A DNA stretch of 64,000 nucleotides, taken from positions 1 through 64,000 of the forward strand of contig JANQRS010000067.1 in the NCBI GenBank assembly GCA_028284445.1, written 5' to 3'. Positions within the stretch are counted from its first letter, which is position 1, and every line of letters starts with the position of its first letter. The position numbers and the translations under genes are program-made. The stretch comes from Calditrichia bacterium. GTDB lineage: Bacteria; Calditrichota; Calditrichia; RBG-13-44-9; J075. This document shows, in pieces, positions 25,364 through 33,600 of this stretch. Below the pieces are notes generated by a model that worked only from the letters and a program-made list of their open reading frames with translations, was not told the origin of the DNA and made no database searches.

Positions 25364-26305
25364 TCAAGCTGAGTAGTCTTTGTCTCCCGCTTTCCAAATA
25401 TCCCAAAACATTTTTTCGAATATAGCATATATTAAGGGGTCGTATATTAGCGAACCACGCAAATGACCATTGTGCAGTCGATGCAGTGTGACAATTTTTG
25501 TTTCTCTTCGACTTATGATTGCAAATCCAAATTTGGGGTCTAGCCACAATTTTTGTCGGAGTTGATCTCGAATATTCCTGGAGAGAACGGCAATTTGGAG
25601 ATGACTAGAGAGATTTCTCCTTTCACCGCTTTCGCCCAACCAGTCAGACAAACTCTCACGAAAAGTTCTGTGTTGCATGAGAGAATCCTCTATTTCACTG
25701 CTAAACTCGCCCTCTTCGTCTTTTTCTAAATCAGAAACAAACGCTCTAAATATATTTGCGCCTTCGGCAGCCTTCTTTTTGTTTAGGTCCCAATAGCGTG
25801 CAACTTTGGCTTTTGATTCTGGATTCCAAAACTTTCTCCCGCAAACAGCCAACAGTCTATCGCCTTTCTGCATTCGATCGACCTCGGTGTAGAGTTGATT
25901 AAAAAAGTCGCTGTCAGCTCTTTTTTCTGTACTTGAAAGCAAATCCAGGCTGATTTCAATTGAATCCCAAAGGTGGTTCGCCACACGCGGAAGCGAATGA
26001 TCAGCGGGGGGCGATGCTACCAATGCTGTTTGATAGCTTATAGCCATAGGAATATATTGAGCCAAATCACTTTGAACTTTGCTGCTATGCTGTTCTACCT
26101 TAGACTTGATTTCCAAAATATGCTTTCTAAGTGGGCCGAGTATACCCCCAAGCGCCATTGAAAGAAAGGCGATGATTCCCGAGGTGATTTTCAGATCTTC
26201 AAGGCCCAAAGACTCGAACCATAACCATGCGATAGCAGATATAATCGCACCGACAAAGCCAGCTATTTGCAACATAAAGTTGCTAGCTACATCACGCATT
26301 CTCAT
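25364..26305 (-). CDS. Two-TM membrane-anchored protein with large cytoplasmic domain
   Basis: 313 aa with an excellent Shine-Dalgarno (AGGAGGGG). Two N-terminal transmembrane helices (FMLQIAGFVGAIISAIAWLW and TSGIIAFLSMALGGILGPL) are followed by a coiled-coil-prone linker and a cytoplasmic domain. The latter has LLAVCGRKFWNP, RAFVSDLEKDEEGEF, FGFAIISRRETKIVTLHRL and SLIYDPLIYAIFEKMFWDIW. This spacing resembles the PLD-like sensor domains seen in some transcriptional regulators, but no HKD motif is present, so a catalytic role is not supported. It is intact inside prophage debris. A 2TM helper/effector architecture suggests membrane-linked defence or sensing; that is speculation. Confidence 0.7.
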   Translation of the reverse strand: MRMRDVASNFMLQIAGFVGAIISAIAWLWFESLGLEDLKITSGIIAFLSMALGGILGPLRKHILEIKSKVEQHSSKVQSDLAQYIPMAISYQTALVASPPADHSLPRVANHLWDSIEISLDLLSSTEKRADSDFFNQLYTEVDRMQKGDRLLAVCGRKFWNPESKAKVARYWDLNKKKAAEGANIFRAFVSDLEKDEEGEFSSEIEDSLMQHRTFRESLSDWLGESGERRNLSSHLQIAVLSRNIRDQLRQKLWLDPKFGFAIISRRETKIVTLHRLHNGHLRGSLIYDPLIYAIFEKMFWDIWKAGDKDYSA

Positions 26306-26556
26306 AACAACCCCTCCTGGTTTGGTTAGATGAAATACATCGACAAAAGCGAGGTGAAAATTCTACTCTGAATCTAGATCGCTGCTAGGAATAGAGTAAC
26401 CATGAATTCTTTTTGAGGAAGCCTAAAGCGGTAGTGCAGCAATATTAAATACTAGGCGCGTTCACCTGGAACTCGCCCATGTTTGATAGAGAGCAAAAAT
26501 CGGAGAAAAATTCTCAAATATATTTTTCGATTATAGTTGAAAGGTGCCAGGGGATA

Positions 26557-27319
26557 ATTGGTTTTGGGAACACCCAAACATTTTTTCAACCTCCTGCAAG
26601 CTTACCACCTGATTTTGCCAATCAAAGACCTCGTCCGCTGTCGCAAGAGTTGTCCGTGTCCGGCAATTGAAGTGGTAAGGCGGCATGCTCATCGATTGTC
26701 GCAGCTTACCAGTTGCTTTACCGTCGGCTTTTACCGGTTTCAGCCAGGGAGCCGCCTTCTTCACTTTCTCTGGGCTCTTGGCCCTCATGAGCTTGTCACG
26801 GGTTTTGACCACATACGAAACAGGGAAGACTCAACCCTGCATTGCCCGGCAAATGTCCGAAGTGCGACTGTCGACGACTGCACCAATCTTCCCGAATTCG
26901 AATTGGGCCTGCACATAGGCAGAAGTCCGTCCAAATTCTCGCGAGCAAGTTATCGCGTGATTGAAAGGCCCTCCGAATAGCGCCGAGACTTGGCGAATTC
27001 CTTACCGAACGCTTGTTCACCAGTTCCCGAGAAAGTTCCTCAGAAATGACGCTCGCAGCTACTACGGCTATTTTTGCTGAAGTCTCGGACGAGTAATCCT
27101 ATCCGATCCAATACGTGACGTCTTTCCGCACCCGATTGATTGCCTTCTCGTCGACCACGTCAAAGCCAAATTGACTCTGTCCAGTGTTGTGGCCTTGATC
27201 TCGTCGTCCGCGCCGCCGACTAAAACCTGATAGGGTTTGTCGTTGTCGAGTAGGTGCGTATATGCCGAGTTAAATATCCGGCTATCAACTTCGATTAAAG
27301 TCTCCATTTGTTCGGACAT
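26557..27319 (-). pseudogene. Phage terminase-like/Mu F-like head morphogenesis remnant
   Basis: From 27319 the reading begins as a terminase large-subunit N-terminus (RIFNSAYTHLLDNDKPYQVL, then VGGA) but the Walker A region is gone; within about 40 residues another frame resumes as a Mu gpF/SPP1 gp7-like protein (FDVVDEKAINRVRKDVTYWI ... VAASVISEELSRELV). After further frame changes YVQAQFEFGKIGAVVDSRTS and DICRAMQG appear, then an in-frame TGA (complement of 26831-26833), then VFPVSYVVKTRDKLM and finally MPPYHFNCRTRTT, the hallmark end of the family. A deletion fusing two genes, frameshifts and a nonsense codon make this a clear relic. Confidence 0.75.
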
Positions 27320-27659
27320 ACGCCTGGGTGCGGAAAATGCTTGACTTGCTGCGGTTGATTTTTTACTTTCGCGCTATGGAACTGTTTGCCATTATATTTT
27401 CCTTCATTGACTTCCTATTCGGGTTTTTCGACCTGAGATTTCCCCTATTGGCATGGTTAAAAAAAACCAAATATAAATTGAGAATTCTTGGCGACTCCTC
27501 GCCTCTTAAATATTAACTGTAGGCAGTTTTCTCCTACGCAAGGGGCAATTAGTTCGCCAATCTCTGAAGCGCAATCAGTGCGCAGATTTCCTAACCGCAA
27601 AATGTATCTGGTTTGACTCATCAGCATCACTGCGCTTGTTGCTATTCACGTTAAAGCTC

Positions 27660-28275
27660 TAGCGTGAGCTCTTCGTCTGCGCGATAACGTGCAAGGCCTC
27701 GATACTCAATCCATGATATCCGACGTCCTGCACAAAAAAGCGTTGATAATTCTCGCCCTTGTAGAATACATTGACCTTGCTCTCTTCCCACGCCCGGCGC
27801 GCCTCCTCTTCGAGTATATCGAGCTTGACCAACTCGCCTTGATCTCGCGGAAGCTCTTTTCGGTGTTCTTGAGCCATTTCTTTGCATCACCTTGAGCTTG
27901 TTCGAAATAGCCGCCTGGAATACCCGCCGCGCTGAGCAATTTCGAGTTGCGTCGCCAAGGTAAAAATTTGATATAAAATATTCTGTTTACCTCCGATGTC
28001 GTTTGCTCGGGTATACACGCTGTAAGGCGAAAGGGTCGATCCACATCGCCGCAAAGCTGGATGTAGCAATAATGTGAGGACAACTGGCTCCGGTTGCTCA
28101 TCGGCTCGCTGTTCGAGCTTCTCGAGTAGTTCGTCGTCTGTGTTAGCCTCGATCTCTTCGACGAGCGTCAAAATCTCATAGCTGTTAGCGCGGCCAGCAT
28201 TTCGGCCCTCGTTAGGATGTCTGATTCGATATCGACGATTTGGTCGGTCAGTTTGTCGAGGGCTACGAACTTCAT
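27660..28275 (-). pseudogene. Decayed phage gene cluster, family unclear
   Basis: ATG at 28275 opens a 35-residue frame (MKFVALDKLTDQIVDIESDI ...) that stops, then an acidic frame (EEIEANTDDELLEKLEQRAD) and another (MAQEHRKELPRDQGELVKLD then ILEEEARRAWEESK) continue in shifted frames down to 27660. Just upstream (28291-28386) a separate frame ends EQFPTFMPGYRK, 11-14 nt before the ATG, the tight spacing of phage operons. The content is coiled-coil-like, possibly small terminase or a packaging accessory. The + strand 27376-27516 has a hydrophobic 46-residue open frame of doubtful reality. The region 28300-28620 shows no intact gene. Confidence 0.45.
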
Positions 28276-28625
28276 AAGGCGTCCCTATTTCCTGTAGCCC
28301 GGCATAAAAGTGGGGAATTGTTCTTGCGGAGTCTTGCCCTGAGGTAAGACATGCGGAATTTTGCCCGTATCGTGCTCCTGATCGCTTAAGCGGATTTAGG
28401 TCAATTGCGTACGAAAAGGTAGGTTGGTGCGATCAGATCGCGTTTATTCGCCTCAGGGGTTAGCCGAGTCTTTGTCGATTTCGTCTGTGCTAGGTTTTTG
28501 TGAGTATTGTTTCAAGTTTCTGCCACGCTTTCCTTTGCCATAACTTAGCGCAGAATTTACTCAAACTTTGCAAAAAAACGTGCTGGGCAAAGTTTGATTA
28601 AATTAAAAATCAACAGCGCTTTTGC

Positions 28626-28675
28626 TTGACAACTCATCAAATTAATCATATAATTAAAGTGATTAATTGTCCTGC
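28626..28675 (+). promoter_or_regulatory. Promoter/operator copy 1 upstream of padR
   Basis: TTGACA (28626) and TATAAT (28649) with exactly 17 bp spacing: a consensus housekeeping promoter. Around the -10 lies an inverted repeat AATTAATCA ... TGATTAATT, a plausible PadR operator. The whole block is repeated 80 bp downstream. Confidence 0.75.
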
Positions 28676-28705
28676 GTTATTTAGCTGCATTCACATTGAA
28701 GACGC

Positions 28706-28750
28706 TTGACAATTCATCAAATTAACTATATGTTTAAAATGATTAATTGT
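28706..28750 (+). promoter_or_regulatory. Promoter/operator copy 2 upstream of padR
   Basis: TTGACA (28706), 17 bp, TATGTT (28729): a degraded copy of the block at 28626, differing at about eight positions over 48 bp. The right half-site TGATTAATT is intact, the left one is altered (AATTAACTA). It is the promoter nearer the gene, 62 bp before the ATG of padR. Confidence 0.65.
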
Positions 28751-28796
28751 GGGTGCGCTAGCTTATTGAAAAAAAACAATTTAAGGTTGACAAATA

Positions 28797-29108
28797 ATGA
28801 GAGATTCCCTTAATTTAAATGAAGTGAAAATCCTGTCCGTCCTCATGCTGGGGGAGGCTTACGGCCTTGAGATCATCAAGCAGCTGAACAAATTGCATGA
28901 GAAAACGATGTATCTCGGCTCACTGTATACGATTCTTTCCCGGCTTGAGAAGAAGGGCTTTGTAAAAAGCTGGTGGGGAGAGGAAACCGACGAGCGTGGC
29001 GGCAACCGGCGGAAGTATTACCGGATTACGGGAAGCGGCGAATTGGCAATTAAGAAAGAACAGCAGACCCTGATTAATCTTTGGGGATTGGAGATTAGCT
29101 TTGCCTAG
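28797..29108 (+). CDS. PadR-family transcriptional regulator
   Basis: A 103-aa winged-helix protein: NLNEVKILSVLMLGEAYGLE, then IIKQLN, SLYTILSRLEKKGFVKSWWG and RRKYYRITGSGELAIKKEQ match PadR N-terminal domains throughout. It is a short, single-domain member without the C-terminal dimerisation helix bundle. It overlaps the next gene by 8 bp, so the two are translationally coupled. The tandem inverted repeats at its promoter suggest autorepression. Phage flanks suggest it arrived as cargo. Confidence 0.92.
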   Translation: MRDSLNLNEVKILSVLMLGEAYGLEIIKQLNKLHEKTMYLGSLYTILSRLEKKGFVKSWWGEETDERGGNRRKYYRITGSGELAIKKEQQTLINLWGLEISFA

Positions 29109-29691
29109 CAAGAAAGTGCCGAATCATATTCAGAAATCGCTTAGTAATATGAGCTCTAAAGAGTCAGATTCAGATTCCTCATCACCCAATTCAGATTTCT
29201 TGCCCTCAACTCTCGAACGATTGTTGCGTGACAAATCGGTTGATTGGCGAGATTTTAGTGAACAAGATCTTTGCTCAATACTGGAACGTTATCAAGGTAA
29301 GTATACGAGTGTGATCAGCCGATTGACCGAACTCGCCGAAGTGGACAAGAATACCAAGAAGGAGAGGAAGCGTCTTCAAGAGGAAAAAGAGCTTCTTTTC
29401 GCGAGGATAGCTCAATTGGAATCCCTAATACTCGACAATGGGCATCTTGAGATTGACAACTCAAGAAGTCCTAATGACTGGTCCTTGCCGCGTTTTGTAT
29501 TGGGATTTAGATATTTACTGCCAAGACGCCAACGTGAAGAGTTTGCCGGTGATATTTATGAGATTTACCGTGACTTGTCTGAGAGTGGTCGCTCGAGAGT
29601 TGGAATCTGGAGCGCCTTAATGCTTAATCTGTGCACAATCTTGTATGCGTTCTTTTGGTTCAAGATTAATAGTTTTTTCAAAACCCGGTAG
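29101..29691 (+). CDS. PadR-coupled hypothetical protein with coiled coil and C-terminal membrane segment
   Basis: 196 aa from TTG 29101 (overlapping the padR stop), or 180 aa from ATG 29149. A Ser/Asp-rich N-terminus is followed by a charged helical region with a coiled coil (KNTKKERKRLQEEKELLFAR, then IAQLESL), then LPRRQREEFAGDIYEIYRDL, SESGRSR and a hydrophobic C-terminus (SALMLNLCTILYAFFWF). The last 60 residues resemble the prefix domains found before FtsX-type permeases that are often coupled to PadR regulators, but no permease is present. It may be a regulator partner or membrane sensor. No firm family. Confidence 0.6.
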   Translation: MPSKKVPNHIQKSLSNMSSKESDSDSSSPNSDFLPSTLERLLRDKSVDWRDFSEQDLCSILERYQGKYTSVISRLTELAEVDKNTKKERKRLQEEKELLFARIAQLESLILDNGHLEIDNSRSPNDWSLPRFVLGFRYLLPRRQREEFAGDIYEIYRDLSESGRSRVGIWSALMLNLCTILYAFFWFKINSFFKTR

Positions 29692-29731
29692 CGATTCCCC
29701 CACTAACCTACCGCCTTTCAGTTTCGTGAAC

Positions 29732-30010
29732 TTAGTTGATCTTAAACGGGTACTTCGATTCGACGAGCTTTTTCTTGAGCTTGAAAACATCTGTCAGCAT
29801 ACTTTTTGTATCGGCGAAATCGACTCGCCCGTCGGGATAGAAATCAATGAAGTCGATAATGTAGCGCGGAGCCTTATCGCCTGCTTTCGCATGTTGCCCC
29901 AGGGCGATGTGAATCGCTACCTGCAAAAGCTAGAGTGTCATTTCGCCCGCTGCGATCATGAGCTTGTTGCGTTGGTATCGTCCGGCCTCGAGCTTTGAGT
30001 CGAATTCCAT
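29732..30010 (-). pseudogene. Phage DUF1064-like protein interrupted by one stop
   Basis: From ATG 30010 the frame reads EFDSKLEAGRYQRNKLMIAA, GEMTL, then a TAG, then LLQVAIHIALGQ and RYIIDFIDFYPDGRVDF, ADTKSMLTDVFKLKKKLVES, ending KYPFKIN. The pattern (FDSKLEA-RY, then Y-I-x-DF ... D-x-K ... F-x-LK-KL) is that of DUF1064, a phage-associated nuclease-like family. One nonsense codon separates otherwise intact halves, so inactivation may be recent. An upstream start at 30113 (MGKFLGY then stop) may be the original N-terminus. Confidence 0.6.
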
Positions 30011-30105
30011 TCAAATATAGATTCAGATACAACTATTTTTGCTGAACAAAAGTTCGCTCTTCGTGACGACGAAGTGCTTTATTCCAGCCCTAATATCCGA
30101 GAAAT

Positions 30106-30252
30106 TTACCCATTTGACCCGGAAGGCTTACTTGCTAAGTCTGAGCTCGAAAACTTGATTTCAAAAACTCCCGCCTTTTGCCCTCCGTTAAACATGTCTT
30201 TCCGGGCATTGGTCAATCTGACGCTTGTTGCATTGAATTCGGCCATATTCAT
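30106..30252 (-). CDS. Small phage-type ORF, 48 aa
   Basis: Starts MNMAEFNATSVRLTNARKDM and ends SKPSGSNG. Its stop overlaps an ATGGGTAAA start by 8 bp, the compact arrangement of phage early genes, and it precedes the DUF1064-like remnant. No family recognised; it may itself be a fragment. Confidence 0.3.
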   Translation of the reverse strand: MNMAEFNATSVRLTNARKDMFNGGQKAGVFEIKFSSSDLASKPSGSNG

Positions 30253-30375
30253 CTGCTCAAGGCAAGATTAGGTATTCGAGTAGAAGATCCATGATCGAGG
30301 TCGCCTGTCAGGGCTGAATGTTGATTGTTTCAGGCCAGGCCATTTTCATTTCATACCCCAAAAGGATAAGTGCGA

Positions 30376-30540
30376 ATGGAGAAGAGGAAGGACTCTCGAC
30401 GATATATTTCTCTGATAAGGAGGCTGAGTGCCTCAGAGCTGCTTGAAGCTATCGGACATCATACGTTAGAGGCGGCAAAGAAGATAATTGGAGGGAAGTC
30501 AAAGAGGAAGAAGATGGACGAGAAGACAAGGAATTCTTGA
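30376..30540 (+). CDS. Small basic hypothetical protein, 54 aa
   Basis: An open frame from ATG 30376 to TGA 30540 with AGGA 9-10 bp upstream. The product is strongly basic (MEKRKDSRRYISLIRRL ... KKIIGGKSKRKKMDEKTRNS) and could be helical. It lies 80 bp before the Roco gene, in the same direction. Only its position and ribosome-site-like sequence support it; no family is recognised. Confidence 0.35.
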   Translation: MEKRKDSRRYISLIRRLSASELLEAIGHHTLEAAKKIIGGKSKRKKMDEKTRNS

Positions 30541-30562
30541 GAGTCCTTTGTGTAGAATGCTG

Positions 30563-30589
30563 TATAATAGTAAATTAGGCTAATTTACT
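30563..30589 (+). promoter_or_regulatory. -10 box and 21-bp palindrome before the Roco gene
   Basis: TATAAT (30563-30568) is directly followed by AGTAAATTAG-G-CTAATTTACT, a perfect palindrome with 10-bp arms and a single central base (30569-30589). It ends 31 bp before the ATG, where a repressor would block transcription start. No good -35 is seen at 17 bp (TTGAGA lies 20 bp upstream). Confidence 0.55.
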
Positions 30590-30620
30590 TACTGTTGAGA
30601 TTTAAATCGGAGGAGGGCAT

Positions 30621-33600
30621 ATGGCGTCGAAAAAGGGGTATAAAAAAGCGCTGAACAGGATTGAGAAGGCGAGGGAGAGTAATGAGGAAGAGTTGCATTT
30701 AGTGGGCCTCGAACTCGAATCACTGCCAGCAGAGCTTTTCAACCTTTCGGATTTGAGATCTCTTAGTCTCGACCATAATAAACTAACGTCTCTGCCTATT
30801 GAAATTGGCAATCTTGATAAGTTGACATCCCTTAGTCTCGACCACAATAAACTAACGTCTCTGCCTATTGAAATTGGCAATCTTGATAAGTTGACATCCC
30901 TTAGTCTTAACGACAATAGACTAACGCCTCTGCCTATTGAAATTGGCAATCTTGATAGGTTGACATCCCTTAGTCTCGGCGGCAATCAACTCGAATCACT
31001 GCCAGCAGAGCTTTTCAACCTTTCGGAGTTGACATCTCTTAGTCTCAACAACAATGAACTAACGTCTCTGCCTATTGAAATTGGCAATCTTGATAAGTTG
31101 ACATCTCTTAGTCTCGCCAGCAATCAACTCGAATCACTGCCAGCAGAGCTTTTCAACCTTTCGGAGTTGACATCTCTTAGTCTCAACAACAATAAACTAA
31201 CGTCTCTTCCTATTAAAATTGGCAATCTTGATAAGTTGACATCTCTTAGTCTCGGCGGCATTCAACTTGAATCACTGCCAGCAGAGCTTTTCAACCTTTC
31301 CAAGTTGACATCTCTTAGTCTCAACAACAATAAACTAACGTCTCTGCCTATTGAAATTGGCAATCTTGATAGGTTGACATCTCTTGGTCTCGGCGGCAAT
31401 CAACTCGAATCACTGCCAGCAGAGCTTTTCAACCTTGATAAGTTGTCATCTCTTAGTCTCGACCACAATAAACTAAAGTCCCTGCCTATTGAAATTGGCA
31501 ATCTTGACAAGTTGACATCTCTTAGTCTCAACAACAATAGACTAACGTCTCTGCCTATTGAAATTGGCAATCTTGATAGGTTGACATCTCTTAGTCTCGG
31601 CGGCAATCAACTCGAATCACTGCCAGCAGAGCTTTTCAACCTTTCGGAGTTAAAATCACTTTATCTGAATGGCAACGAGCTGACAACTCTACCCGCCGAG
31701 ATTGGTAAACTTGATAAGTTAAAAACACTTCATTTGAGTGATAACCAGCTGAAAACACTGCCTGCCGAGATTGGTAAACTGACACGGTTGACTTATTTTC
31801 GGGTGCAAAATAATAGATTGGACTTCTTCCCCGCTGAAATTGTCAGACTTTCGAATATGGATATTTTTTATTTTGGCGGCAATGAATTTACCTCGATGCC
31901 TAAAGAGATTTCAAAACTCACGCGGCTAAGGATGGTGGGTTGCTCCGGAAGTGAAAATTTGTCCATTGTACCACCTGAGATAGGTGAGTTGTCGCAATTG
32001 CACTACTTGGGATTGAGAGAGCTCCCAAGCTTAAGAAACATACCAAAAGAAGTATTTATGCTACCCCTAGAGCCTGATTTCGAGTCACGCTCGTCCGGTA
32101 TTGCCATTGACCAAACTCCACTAGAATCGCCCCCGCTTGAAATTGCAAAACAGGGACGGGAAGTAATACTTGCCTATTTTGACGAAATCGAAAAAGAAGG
32201 CTTTGTGCAGTTGTTTGAGGCGAAGCTCCTGGTGGTTGGGCAGGGTGGTGTCGGAAAGACTTTTCTTGTAAATAGATTGATCCACGGTGACCCAGAGCGC
32301 CAACAGGGTTCAACTCTTGGAATTGATATTGAGCCTTGGGAATTCGAATTCAAAGAGATCGACTTCTTTAAGGCCAATGTATGGGATTTTGGTGGCCAGG
32401 TAATCTATCATGCAACTCATCAGTTTTTTCTCACCAAGCGCTCGTTATATCTATTTGTTTGGGATGGTCGAACGGACGCAGATTTAGTAAACTTTGACTA
32501 TTGGCTAAACACTGTTAGAGTATTGACGGGCGATTCACCAGTTTTTGTAATCCAGGGTAAAATTGACGAGCGAAAAAAATCAATCAATCAGGAATACTGG
32601 GAGAAAATGTTTCCCAATATTGTTGAGTTTCACGATGTGAGTGCGAAGACCGGTGACGGTATCTCTACACTCGAGGAGGCTATAAAGAGAGAGTTCGAAA
32701 AGTTGCCACATATTGGCGACAGGCTTCCAAAGCGGTGGATGAAAATCCGAAAGAAGATTGAGAGAGTTCGCCGAAATTACATTTCCTACGCTGAATACAA
32801 GAAGATTTGCCGTGAATTCGAACTAAACGAGCAACTTGGAGAATGGCTTAGCACGTACTACCATGACCTCGGTGTTTTTCTTCATTTCAAAGATAATCCC
32901 ATTCTCAAAAACACGATCTTCATTAAGCCTGAATGGGCGACTAATGCTGTCTATAAAGTTATTGACAGCGTAGGGGTCCAGGAGAATTTCGGAAGATTCT
33001 GTTTCGAAGATCTTTCCGAGGTTTGGGATGATCCTAACGAATTTCCACCGGATATGCATTTGGAATTGGTTGAACTTATGAAGAGCTTTGAGCTATGCTT
33101 TGAGCTGCCAACAAAGAATGAATACATCATTCCTGAATTACTGCGGGCCAAACAACCGGATAAAATAGATTGGAATAGCAAGGGGGCGTTGAAGTTTAAG
33201 TACGTCTACGAATTCATGCCTGCCGGAATCATTACACGTTTTATTGTAAAAGCCCACAATTTAATTGAGGAAGGCTTTTACTGGAAAGATGGAGTCATAC
33301 TTAAATGGGAGAACACTCGTGCAAGGGTCATTAAGTCCAAAGCTCGGGAAATAGAAGTTGAAGTGGTTGGAGCAAGCAAGAAGTCTTTACTGGGAATCAT
33401 CCGGAATTTTATAGATGAGATCCACGCGCCTTTTACAAATCTCATTTTGAGAGAATTGCTTCCCTGCATTTGCGAAGATTGTTCCAATGCAAAAGACCCA
33501 TATTTCCACGAATTTCATAACTTACTCAAGGCTCAAGAAAAGAAACGAAGTTCTGTTGATTGCCAGATTAGTTGGGAGTCAGTTGAAATCGAAGCAGTAT

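Noticed and set aside
26558..26980. 140-aa + strand open frame
   Set aside because: It is antisense to the Mu F-like remnant, which has recognisable family motifs on the minus strand.
27328..27516. 62-aa hydrophobic + strand frame (or 46 aa from 27376)
   Set aside because: No ribosome site and it lies in phage debris; only hydrophobicity speaks for it.
30718..31660. Regular DNA repeats resembling a CRISPR array
   Set aside because: The units are contiguous 69-bp coding repeats for LRRs without spacers, in one long open frame with a good start.
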